Below, one piece after another: positions 24,214 through 34,975 of a stretch of 64,000 bases of DNA (position 1 is the stretch's first letter; each line of letters opens with the position of its first letter). Where the stretch lies: positions 28,600,861-28,664,860 of the forward strand of contig CM055109.1 of the NCBI GenBank assembly GCA_029204225.1. Direction: 5' to 3'. The position numbers were made by a program, and so were the translations under genes. The notes beneath the pieces were generated by a model that was given only the letters and a program-made list of their open reading frames with translations, was not told where the DNA came from and did not search any database. Source of the DNA: Diphasiastrum complanatum. Its lineage: Eukaryota > Streptophyta > Lycopodiopsida > Lycopodiales > Lycopodiaceae.

Positions 24214-24958
24214 CTACCTAAGGTTACCATGCATTTTGATCCATCTAAGTGAAAAAATTTTCATCAATCTTGAGCTAGAAGTTGTCAAGGCCCATTTTTC
24301 TAGCAGTCTTGTTCAATCTTGGATCAAAAGAGATCAAAAGGACATTGATTGGGTCTGACCTGGTACTGTACGGAATCAGGTGCTCAGACATGTGTGACGA
24401 ACATCCAATTTCAGTTTGGAAGTTCTCTCTCATGTTTGATCCATTTATCTTGCTTGATAGCTTGTTTTAAAGCTATTTTTGTCTAGTTTTTGTTGCAATC
24501 AGTTTCATTCCATTTGGTTGAGCCAATCAAAAGTTATATGCTTTTGAAGAGGGTTAGGTAGGGCACCTAGACCTGGGTGGACACATTTGGTTTGGTCAAG
24601 AGGTTGTTTGGTTGATCCAAAATCACAGTTGTATGCTTGCCAATCTCATCTATATGTGATCTAGGCACTGTTTTGAGATCTTAGCCATTTTGTTTCATGC
24701 AATATCATTGTATTTGAGTCAAATTTGGTTTTTTAGTGTATTTCACACGTGCTAAGAGTGTTAGATCCTAACTTTGCCTATACTCCATCATTTGATGTGA
24801 AATAGATCTTGTTTTAGAAAGATTTGAATAGCTAGTGAGAATCAATTCACAAATTGTTGTAAGATCTTTCATAGGAGGAGATAGTACTCAATTATTGGAT
24901 CCTATTGAAAGTGTGTAACAACATTTATTGTTCATCATTTGAGTTTTCTTCACTTCAA
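24214..24958 (+). other. Element C leader (non-coding)
   Basis: Untranslated leader of about 745 bp between PBS and gag. An in-frame ATG at 24905 precedes the preferred start at 24959. Confidence 0.7.
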
Positions 24959-27900
24959 ATGTCTTCAATGGGTTCATCATTGTTGGAACCAAGTGAAAGA
25001 TTGACCACTTCAAATTATTCAATTTGGAAAATGAGGATGGAGTCCATCTTGATCCTTCAAGACGTGATGGACATAGTTGTTGGCCTTGAAGAAGAACCAC
25101 AAGTTCTTCAAGAGGTTCAAAAATACAAAAAGAGAGCTAGGATGGCTCTCCACTACATTAAGATGAATGTCTCTAATGAGATATTGAGGGAGATAGGTAC
25201 TTGTACAACAGCCAAAGAAGCTTGGGATTGTCTCAAGGCTATCTATGAGGCTAAGAATACCTCTAGGCTTCTCACTCTTAGGAATCAAATCTTTCAAAGT
25301 AGCCAAAAGAGTGATGAGAGTGCATCTAGTTATGTTTTGAGGGTAAAAGATATTCATAGAGAGCTTGCTTGTATTGGTGATTCCATCAATCAAAATGAGC
25401 TAGTTCAAGTCATTCTCAATGGCTTGAGAAGTGAATTTGATAATCTTGTCCAATCCTATGCCATTAAGGAGGAGCTACCAAGTTTGGAGGCTCTCCAAAG
25501 TGTGCTAATTTCAGAAGAATCAAGACAAGAGTACAAGCTCTTGAGGATGGACAAGCTTTCTCTCACTCATAATGATGGCAAAGCTCTCTTTGCCAAGAAT
25601 AAGCACAAAGAGAGGAGCAAGAACCAACATCAACAATCCTCAAGCAAGGACAAAGTCAAATCCAAAGACAAAGATGAGGAGGAAGATGATTCCTCTAATG
25701 CTTCATCATCCAAGCTCAAGAAGAAGAAGAAGATCAAGTGCTTTTATTGTGGCAAGAAAGGTCATTATGCCACCAATTGCTTCAAAAAGAAGAATCAACT
25801 CAAGCAAGCCAATATTACCAATGAGAAGGAAGACACTATTGCAAGTGATGGAGAGGGATCTCTTATGGTCTCTAGTTTCTCATCTACTCCTTTCAAGAAG
25901 GACGGCCTATGGTATATTGATAGTGGAGCCTCTTCACATATGTGTAGCTCCAAGGACTCTTTCTCTTCTATTGCACCTTATGATGGAGTGAAGAAATCAA
26001 TATACACTGCAAATGATTTTGAATGTCCTATTGAAGGCATAGGGAACATTCCCTTGAAGCTTGCATCCTCTAAAGTTCTTTCTCTCTCTAGAGTTCTTTA
26101 TGTACCTAAGCTTACCAAGAATCTTATTAGTGTTGGCCAATTGCTTGATAATGGCCTTGATGTAAAATTCAATGTTGATACTTGCACTATCAAGAAGAAT
26201 GATGAGATACTTGCATTAGGATCTAGATTTGGTGGCATCTATAAACTAGATCCAAATGAGTATGTGAATGCTTGTAATGTTGCTCTTGTGAACAAGCTCT
26301 CTATGGAGGAATTATGGCATAGGAGGTTGGGACATCCCAACTACAAATCCATGCTCTCTATGATCAAAGAATCCAAAGCTATTGGCTTGCCAAAGTCATT
26401 CTCCAAGAAGATCAAGCCTTGTGAGGCTTGTGCTATTGCTAAATCTCACAAAAAGCCATTTACAAGATCTTCTATCAAAAGCAAGCATCCTTTGGAGTTA
26501 ATCCACTCGGATGTGCATTTCTCATCAACTACAAGCAAGGGAGGATCCACTTGTTTTGTTACTTTCATTGATGATTACACAAGATTCACTTGGATATATC
26601 TTCTTGCTTCAAAATCTATGGTGTTTGATCATTTCCTTATTTTCAAAGCTTATGTAGAGAAGCAATTCTCATTCAAGATTAAAGCTCTTAGAAGTGATGG
26701 AGGTGGTGAATATATCTCCAATAAACTTCAAGATTTTTGTGAGCTTGAAGGCATTAAAAGAGAGTTCTCTTGTGCCTACTCTCCATCTCAAAATGGAGTG
26801 GCCGAGAGAAAGAATAGATCTCTATGTGAATGTGCAAAATCTATGAGAATTGAGGCATCTTTGCCCAAATATTTTTGGGGAGAAGCCATTAATTGTGCAA
26901 ATTATCTTTGCAATAGGCTCCCACATATAGCTCTTGGAGGAAAGTCACCATATGAAATCTTATTTTTGAAGAAGCCTAAGGTTGATCACCTTAGAGTTTT
27001 TGGATGCTTATGCTTTGTCCATATTCCCCTGGAAACAAGGAAGAAGGAAGATCCTAGTGCATGCAAAGGGATCATGGTTGGATACTCATCCACCAAGAAG
27101 GCCTATAGAGTCTTTATACTCTCTACTTCTCAAGTTATTGAAAGTAGAGATGTTGTCTTTCATGAAGATCAACACTCATCATTTGAAGAGGCCGAGATCA
27201 AAAAATCTATGGATGCATCATCAAATATTGATTTTGAAGACAATCATGATGTGATGGGGTCGAGATTTGAAGAAGACTCTCCTCGGATTTTTTCACCAAG
27301 AAGATCCATGAGAGATAGATCCAAGCCTAAGAGGCTCTCATATGTTGACAAAGGCAAACAAGTGGATCTTGATTCCACTAATTATGTTTTTTATGTCTCT
27401 CATGAAGAGCCAAAGAATGTACAAGGGGCACTCAATACCAAGGAGTGGATCACCAACAATACTTGGGAGCTTGTGGATCCTCCTTCCAACAAGCATGTGA
27501 TTGGTTGCAAGTGGGTATTTTGGATCAAGTTCAATCATGATGGCACCATCAACAAGCATAAAGCAAGATTATGTGCCAAAGGATTTGCTCAAATCCATGG
27601 TCTTGATTATGAGGAGACCTTTGCACCCGTTGCAAAGATGGTGACAATAAGAATTCTTATTTCTCTTGCTTGTTTTTTCAAGTGGAAGGTGTTCCAATTA
27701 GATGTATCCAATGCTTTTCTAAATGGTTATCTTGAGGAGGAGATCTATATGGAACAACCTCAAGGATTCATCAAGGATGAGTCCAAAGTGTGCTTGCTCT
27801 TCAAAAGTCTTTATGGACTCAAGCAAGCAGCAAGATCATGGTATTCAAGACTTAACTCTTTTCTTATCTCACTAGGATTTACTCTTAGTGACTATGATCC

Positions 27901-28915
27901 TTCCATGTATCTAAAGTTTGTTGATAGCAATATTGTCATTCTTCTAATTTATGTTGATGACATTATTCTTTGTGGAAGTTGTATCAAGCTAGTTGATGAA
28001 ACCAAGCTAGCACTTGGATGTGAGTTTAAAATGCAAGATCTAGGAGAGATACATTACATCCTAGGCCTAGAAATTGATTTTTATGAAAATCATGTCTTTA
28101 TATGCCAATCTAGATATGCTCACTCTATGTTGAAAAAATTCCATATGGAGAATTCTAAGAGCATAGATACTCCAATGGAGCAAATTGTAAAAGATCCTAA
28201 TAAAGGTGATGAAAGATCCTTTGAGGACATCACACTTTTTAGGAGTCTTGTAGGCTCCTTGATTTGGCTTACCATTACTAGGCCCGATCTTAGTTTTTGT
28301 GTGCACAAATTGAATCAATTTATGCAAGAACCTAAGATCCATCATTGGAAGATGGCCAAGAGGATTCTAAGATATGTATCTTCATCTTGTGATTATGGTC
28401 TACTCTATAAAAGTGAAGATCTATCCATTATTGGCTACTCGGATTCGGACTTTGCAAGTGACAAAATGGATCGAAAGTTTATTAGTGCATACACTATCTT
28501 TCTTGGAGGCAATCTAATATCTTGGCTTTCCAAAAAGCAAGATACTATATCTCTCTCTTCATGTGAGGCCGAGTACAAAGCACTCACTACAACTTCCAAA
28601 TAAGTGCTTTGGATCAAGAGGTTATTAATGGAACTAAAGTGCATCAAGGAGGATGATCTACCAATGATCAAGTGTGATAACATCTCGGCCCAAGCTCTTG
28701 CCAATAGTCCCATATTTCATACAAGAAGCAAGCACATAGAAGTGGCACACCATTTTGTGAGAGAAAAGCTTATTGGAGGAGAAATCTATTTGGAGCATGT
28801 CAACTCGTCCTCTTGTATTGCCGATCTACTCACCAAGCCTTTGAGCAAAAGTGCTTTCATCAAGCATAGATCTAATCTTGGAGTTATATCAAGATCAATG
28901 CTTAGATCTTCATAG
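24959..28915 (+). CDS. Element C Gag-Pol polyprotein, one in-frame stop
   Basis: One frame from MSSMGSSLLEPSERL at 24959 (preferred over an upstream ATG at 24905) to a stop at 28913-28915, about 1318 codons, broken only by TAA at 28601-28603. In order: Gag with the N-terminal NYSIWKMRMESIL motif; zinc knuckle CFYCGKKGHYATNC (25739-25780); protease DSGASSHM (about 25919); GAG-pre-integrase WHRRLGHPN (about 26313); integrase with HSDVH, SDGGGEY and ERKN acidic residues (26504-26820); RT with KARLCAKGFAQ, DVSNAFLNG and catalytic YVDD (about 27951); RNase H with SDSDFASD and CEAEYKAL (about 28440-28590). The stop lies late in RNase H; the remainder ADLLTKPL is intact. The element is transposition-ready except for this stop, or needs help in trans. 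Confidence 0.95.
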
Positions 28916-28925
28916 ATAATTTTTT

Positions 28926-28933
28926 AGGAGGAG
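28926..28933 (+). promoter_or_regulatory. Polypurine tract of element C
   Basis: aggaggag lies directly before the TG of the 3' LTR. Confidence 0.8.
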
Positions 28934-29670
28934 TGTGAAGAATTGAAAAAGATTATCTATGTTAGATATAGGGGTCTTATGTCTTTTACATCAAGCATCT
29001 AGGTGAAGGATGTTGATAGGAATAAATTTGGCATAGATGGCAAATTATGCATTTCCACTTGTAATGCCACTATTGAGCCAAAAAAGAGTAAGAGACTAAA
29101 CACTTGCTAATTAGAGTGTAGACAAGTGTAAAGTTTTTGTTTGATGAATTCCAAGAGGTCCAATAGGATATAGAGGTGGAACCTTGTGAGGTCCAATAGG
29201 AAATTGAGGTGTGCTTGAATATAGTCCAATAGAATTAAGAGGTACATAGATCAATGATCCAATAGGATCAAGAGGTGACAAAATGTGGTCCAATCATAGT
29301 TAAGCATAGTGGTAGCTCGTGGACCTACTAGTATCATTGTACTCCTCATTTTGAAGTCAATTGATTTGGTGATTTCATGGATTTTGTGAGTTATTGGATT
29401 TCTAGCTTTCTCTCTCTACCCGAGAGCTCTTGATGCATTTTCTCTCTCTACCCGAGGAGAGCAGCTTGTTTTTACTTAGATTATTTTTTGAATACTTCCC
29501 ACACGTGTGAGTGAGAGTTGGAAGTGATTGAATGCATGTAGTAGTGTGTTTTTGCCATAGGATTCAAGATTGATCTTGAATCTCAATCTAGTTTTGATCT
29601 TGATGCATCTACACACCTTAGGAGATCACAAGTACATGTAGTGGACAGTCCACACGTGTGAAAATCAACA
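28934..29670 (+). repeat. 3' LTR of element C
   Basis: 737 bp, the same length as the 5' LTR, with about ten substitutions and no indels by eye. Followed directly by the TSD actca. Confidence 0.97.
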
Positions 29671-29780
29671 ACTCACCCTATGTTTTATGTAACCCAATTA
29701 AAAATTATTTTACATGAAGGTGACGTAGTTGGTTCAGAGGAAGATCTTGCCCATTTTGGAGGACTTATCGCTTAATGTTC
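29671..29780 (+). pseudogene. Ty3/gypsy integrase relic, right part
   Basis: Continues the relic of 23033-23464 after the TSD. HPMFYVTQLK matches the [11 protein letters not shown] of element D's integrase tail. It fades out by about 29780, with no chromodomain visible. Confidence 0.7.
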
Positions 29781-31429
29781 CTTTGGGACCTGAAAAGGAC
29801 TGAGAACTAGAGATAAACAATTTAGAGCAATTTATGCTTGAAATAATAAAAATTTATTAGAACATAATTTTATTTACCTACTTAAAATGTGAAATTTCTC
29901 AAATATTTAATTTGTTAAAAAGATCCATCAAACTTAGGTGTCTCCTAGGCTTTGGTGTTATTCTGATTACATGATGGACTGCTTCTTTTTCTTCTTCATT
30001 TGGATTTGAATTTGCATTTGCATTTAAGGATTCTTAGGACTTAGAAACTAACCTTTGTAGAGGCTTATTTTGCAAAACCAATCTTTGGAAACTAGTTGGA
30101 AATTATGCCAGTGATACAAAGGTTTTGACAATTAGCAAGTAAATTTTTTGCAAGTTTCATTTTATCCATGGTTCGCCAATTATGTAGCACATGGCATGCC
30201 ATGGAACATTAATTTCATTTTGTCTCTAACTACAAGAAGACACTAACTAGATACAAAAACTTCAATGGATTTCAATGTGAGACAACTTTGGAAGTGACAT
30301 TGTTTGTCTCCACTTTGTACTGCTAATAATTCTCTCAATGTCTCTTGCTAGGTGTCATGACAATCTCTAGCACATCTTCCTTCTATGGTATTGTGTCCAC
30401 TTTTCTTTTTTTTCTTTTTTTTGTCACTTATAAAAATTGGCTTTTCATTTTTCAGTACCAAAAAATGCTTGGACGCCATAGCTTGAGCCATTGTATCATG
30501 TGAATCATTCACAACCATTCAACTTTCTCATGTAAAACAAATTATATAGTCTATGTGATAATGGGAGTACCAAATTATGAAGTCTATGTGGCAATTCAGG
30601 TATCAAACCATCACTATCATGAACAATATCTACTTTTAAAATATTATATCATATTTATGTGGATACATGACAAGTTGATAGTTTTCAATTATAAAATAGA
30701 AAAGGTATCTTGATTGAGAACCAAATTTTGAGTAAAAGCATTATTTTAAAATATTTTTTACAACCTCCAAACAAAGCACGCTAGTGTGCTAAGTAAATAA
30801 GCTACAAAAGAAAAAAATTTCAACCTTCAAAGATAGCACGCCAGGTTGCCAAAGGATTTCATTGAGAAAATAAATTTATTTGGACTCTTAAAAATAATTT
30901 TAATTGAAAAAATTTCTAGTTTGGTATTCCATTGTGGGATTTTAGCTATGTACCAAACCACAATTCTTAATGATAAACATTCAACTGTGGCAAAAAAAAG
31001 ATAGCACACCATGTGCTATCTTTTCATTGAATCATGACAAGCAAGTAACTCACAAAACTCATAGAAAATTTAATCGCAAAATGCCAAGTCCCGTGATACA
31101 ACCATGGACAATTTGACAAATGTTTGTTTTGAGCGAAAATGGCTTATTTGACACTTGCGAAGGTCGTGTCTCATTAAAGTAATTTTGAATCCAAAAAAGA
31201 CTCTAAAATGAGTGTCGATACCACTGATGAATCTAGGGTAGAAAATTCACAAAACAGTCACGACTCTCTTTCAAGATTTGGATGGAGTTCAGATGCGTTC
31301 GCTGGGCACTGCCAGCTGAAACACTCCTACAATCCTCCAGAGAGTAGTAAGTTACTACTGATTTACGTTCATAAAATTAATAGAACATTCGACTTAATTT
31401 CAACCAAGGTGCAGAATTCAAAGAGAACA
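29781..31429. other. AT-rich region without recognised genes
   Basis: Nothing convincing. A short frame at 31208-31453 has no domain. A weak PBS-like tggtatcgacac on the minus strand near 31210-31225 may mark old LTR material connected with element E. Confidence 0.4.
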
Positions 31430-32034
31430 AGAAAACTCAGACATATGAAATAAATAGCATAAGCATTCAACATCCAAGATCAGACACAACTAGAAAATAA
31501 TCTATATTGATGTTCTTTGATTTCTTCAGGGCACTGCATGCAAATCCACGCAGTGCGTTGGCGTGAGAGAAACACAGTTCTCTCACGAGTAGTAGTCTCA
31601 CTTCACTAGTGGACAATTGGATCTTCTGATCCTAGACAAAATTATCTTCTCGCACGCAGACGGAGCTTCTGTCTGTGTTCGTCTTGATTGCTTACTAGCA
31701 TCAGACTTCTTCAGTGTCTCTTCTCTTAGTTACACTCTGGGTATTTAGTTCTGATATATGTCAAGTATTATCCAGTAAGTACGGTCTCTTTATGTAAACC
31801 TAAGATTAGATTGATTATACATCTACAACTAATCAGAGAATTACAAGAGTGGCAAATTAGCCATGACCTAAAAAGTATCTATTGACGTCATGCCATCAGG
31901 TTAGATCTCTGTACTTCTGGGTACTTGTGTGATCTCTGATGGTACTCCTTAGAGCATGAGGACAAAACAGATTTCATTTCCACCGTTGGTTTCGTTTACC
32001 TTGCCTTTCTCTCTTGTTAGACTGCAAAAGAATC
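31430..32034 (-). other. Probable 3' UTR / 3' LTR of Copia element E, not delimited
   Basis: Lies downstream (on the minus strand) of the RNase H end of element E. About 50 bp at 31432-31481 (acatatgaaataaatagcat and following) recur at 41221-41270 beyond the gag end of E, as expected for pieces of two LTRs. The exact LTR limits cannot be fixed. Confidence 0.5.
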
Positions 32035-33070
32035 TCATTCGTGGATCTTTCGTGTTCGCGAACCGTTCGTGTTTGCAAACCGTTCGTCTTCGTCTCCGTT
32101 GACTTTTGGGTTCACAAAACTCTTCGTGTTCCGTGTCTCCAGATGTTCGAGTTCGCGAACATCTTCGTCAGGTGAAGGGCTGAAAGCTAGCAAGGCTTTG
32201 TAATCAGAAACACTTTGTTTCTTCAGCTCCCTCTCAAAGCATGGTAGCTTTATGATCCCGAGACTGCTCCTTTGCCTCTCAAAGAGCCCTTTGTCCAAAG
32301 CTTTAGTGAAGATGTCAACAATCATATCTTTCGTTCCTATGAAGGTGGTCTACATCATCTTCCTTTCAATCAGATCCCTGATCAAGTCATGTTCGATCGC
32401 ATTGTGCTTTGTTCTTGAGTGGAACACAGGATCTTTTGTCAGGTGTATTGCAGAGGTGTTGTCCATCTACAAGACCAATGGCTCATTCCTTGTTTCACCC
32501 CCTGAGAGATGCCTAGCTAGCATCGTTGTAGGAAAGTATCCTTAGACCTGCACCATGACAATAACACAAGCCATAATCCCTCGTTAATTGAAGATATTGC
32601 AAAATTCGTTTTGCAATCTTCCAATGTGTCGAGCCTGGATTCGTGTAGAATTGGCTCATCTTGAATACTGCATAAGCAATATCAGGACGTGTGTTGTCTG
32701 CAAGGTACATCAGTGAACCTATTAGCCTCCTATAGGGTGTGAGCTGCATTTGTTCTCTTTCTTCCTCAGTCTTTGGACAATTGTCATTTGTTAGCGCCGT
32801 CCTTGCGAGCATTGGAGTATTCGCTCCTTTGCAGTTCAGCATCCCAAAGTCCTCTAGGATCATGACAGGAGAGAAGGTTTCAGAGTAGTCAGTACCGTAT
32901 CTCTGAGAGAAATCCTTCGCTACCAATCTTGCCTCATATTTTGTCACACTCCCGTCTGGTCCATATTTGAGTTTGAAAATCCATTTGCATTTGACAGTCT
33001 TGCGTTTATGAGGTAATGGCTCTAACGTCCATACCTGGTTCTTCCTCATGGACTCCATCTCTTCGTTCAT
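32035..33070 (-). pseudogene. Element E: RT and RNase H fragments
   Basis: The minus strand encodes the start of a Copia RT (MESMRKNQVWTLEPLPHKRK, VKCKWIFKLKYGPDGSV, DFSQRYGTDYSETFSPV), which jumps directly to the RT tail (YRRLIGSLMYLADNTRPDIA and THWKIAKRILQYL). The segment with the catalytic YVDD is missing between FSPVM and ILEDFGM, roughly 32895. RNase H follows with frame changes to FTKALDKGLFERQRSSLGI, and the frame runs on into Arg/Glu-rich sequence ending about 32035. Confidence 0.87.
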
Positions 33071-33809
33071 GGCTTGGATTCATTTGTCCTTTTCTGGACC
33101 TTCAATCGCCTCCTCGAATGTCTGTGGTTCGTCACTGAACCCGCAGAATTCTTCCCTACCAGAAATCCTTGTTCGGCTTTCTCGTCAAGCTTCTTGCAAA
33201 GCTTATCAGGAATATGTGCATATGCTGCACAGCCAAATATTCTAACGTGAGACAGGTTGGGTTTTCTACCCCACCATAGCTCATGTGATGTCATGTGAGG
33301 AATATCAGACTTACCTGTCCTGTTCTGGATGTATGCGGTTGTAGCTACTGCTTCAGCCCACAGTGCCCTTGGAGCCTTTGAGTATGCCATCATGCATTTG
33401 GCTGCTTCCATCAGGGTCCTGTTCTTTCGTTCAGCAACACCATTGTGTTGCGGTGTGTAGGCTGCAGTTCTTCTCTAAATGATGCCACAATCATTGCAGA
33501 AGTCAGTGAAGTGATTCTAGATATATTCGCCACCTTGATCTGCTTCACCTTGCTGCCTATGCATCTCTTAGTCCAATTCACATATTTTGTGAATTTATCG
33601 AGTGCTTTAGATTTATTCTGAATAAAATACACTCTGGCAAACTTGCTATAATCATCAATGAAGGTTATAATGTTGAACCTCCTACCGAGATCACGTTGAA
33701 TGGACCGCAGATGTCAGAGTGCACTAGCTCCAAAATCTTTGTCTATTTGTAGGAGTCTTTGACGAATGGTGTGCGTGACATCTTGCCTTTCAAACATGCA
33801 TCACAAGTG
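33071..33809 (-). pseudogene. Element E: integrase, part left of element D
   Basis: Integrase of Copia type with frame breaks: CDACLKGKMSRTPF (zinc region, about 33800), LELVHSDICGPF with the first catalytic Asp (about 33730), then the end of the core at AVATTAYIQNRTGKSD and HVRIFGCAAYAHIPDKL (33411-33200). It joins the part right of element D at the TSD gtcga. Confidence 0.85.
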
Positions 33810-33814
33810 GTCGA
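33810..33814. repeat. Target site duplication (left) of element D
   Basis: gtcga directly before the 5' LTR equals gtcga at 40133-40137 after the 3' LTR. Confidence 0.93.
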
Positions 33815-34172
33815 TGTTACGAGCTCGTAACCAGTGCCGAACCCTAGAGAACACAGATAGGTCAGATACCACAGTCAGGGTCGTGTCCAGCGTACATGAC
33901 CAATAGGGCAAGACAGTGTGAGTAGTGTGCCCCAGCATGGTCCATAGCCATGGCGGGCCTAACACAGCCTAGGGACCCTGTCAGCAGGATAGGGCCCCCA
34001 GTTGGGTCCCGACGTGCAGTCGGCCACGTCAGTGCCACATGGCCGACACTTGGCAGTTGCATGCTACCAGTCCTCACACTGGGCTAGGAGGGGCTTACTC
34101 TATATCAGGGAGTAGGCAAGGTTGGGTGGATCAGTTAGTGTTTGCCCTACTGTGGTGTTAGGATCTATTACA
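33815..34172 (+). repeat. 5' LTR of element D
   Basis: 358 bp, TG...CA, compact for a chromovirus. A TATA-like ctctatatcaggg lies near 34099. Confidence 0.97.
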
Positions 34173-34173
34173 C

Positions 34174-34185
34174 TGGTATCAGAGC
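34174..34185 (+). promoter_or_regulatory. PBS of element D
   Basis: tggtatcagagc one base after the CA end of the LTR; initiator-Met type. Confidence 0.95.
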
Positions 34186-34975
34186 CATCTCCATCCTAGG
34201 GAGTTTAGGACAGCAGTAGAGAAAGCTATCAGAAGATAGGAAGTGTTTCTCAGATTCTCAGAGAGGAATAGAGGAGGAGGATCGCTGTAGGAGCAGCCTT
34301 CAAACTTCTGATTTCCACTGAGAAATCACAGTAGCAAGGAGTTAGATTCCAAGTGTAGGTAACTCGCTGAAAAAACAGTTGTTTCTCACTGAGTTCAGAG
34401 GATTCTCTATAGTTTTCCCAGCGAAATTAGAGTAGGAAGAAGCCAGCACCTCCATCGCTGTACAGTCAGAGACCTACATCCGATTTCCAGGGAAAAAGTT
34501 ACTGGTTCTCAACGAGTTGGAAGCCAAAAAAGAGGAGCAGGGCCAGCGCTGCCAGTGCTTCTGAAAATCTGGTTTTTCAACAAGTTTTTGGGCCCCAACG
34601 TCAGAGATTTGGAGCAAGAGGATTCCTACCAGATCAGCGAGTAGGAGACTTCTGAAATTTCAGAACTCAGAAGGGTTTTTGGACTTCAGATTTGCCTTTT
34701 TGTGGACAAGTTGGATTGCAATCAGACCAGCGAGCTACTATCCTCAAAAAACCGGGAAATTTAGTACCGTTTTGAAGTCTCAAACTGGCATTTTTCGGAA
34801 CAGCAGGTCTGAAATCTTGGGGAAAAGAGCTGAAAGGGTTCCTCTTCATTCTTTCTTTGGAAGTACAGTCCTCAGAAACAGCTAAGTCATCTTTCCTTTC
34901 CCTTGTACAGTTGTAAATTAGTCTTTTAGACTTTTTTCCTTCAGAAGTTAAGGTAGCTCTCTTTCAGTTTCGAAG
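34186..34975 (+). other. Element D leader (non-coding)
   Basis: About 790 bp leader with loose repeats of cagagga/gaggag words and no credible upstream gene. Confidence 0.7.

Larger units (their letters stand above)
23465..29670 (+). mobile_element. Copia (Ty1) retrotransposon, element C, near complete
   Basis: A full LTR element with 737 bp LTRs at both ends (TGTGAAGAA...AAATCAACA), an initiator-Met PBS, one long gag-pol frame in the Copia order (integrase before RT), a polypurine tract and a perfect 5 bp TSD. By hand count the LTRs differ at about ten positions (about 1.4 percent), all substitutions, so the insertion is recent. The single coding lesion seen is an in-frame TAA near the end of RNase H. 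It sits inside a decayed Ty3/gypsy integrase. Confidence 0.97.

Noticed and set aside
24905-24958. Upstream ATG at 24905 as start of Copia Gag
   Set aside because: The 18 extra residues are unlike Copia Gag; MSSMGSSLLEPSERL at 24959 fits the family start.
25572-25991. 139-codon frame inside Copia gag (also the frame at 26982-27254)
   Set aside because: Shadow frame overlapping a well supported Gag-Pol reading frame.
31208-31453. 81-codon frame and a tggtatcgacac PBS-like site on the minus strand
   Set aside because: The frame has no domain. The PBS match is only seven bases long and has no clear LTR end next to it.
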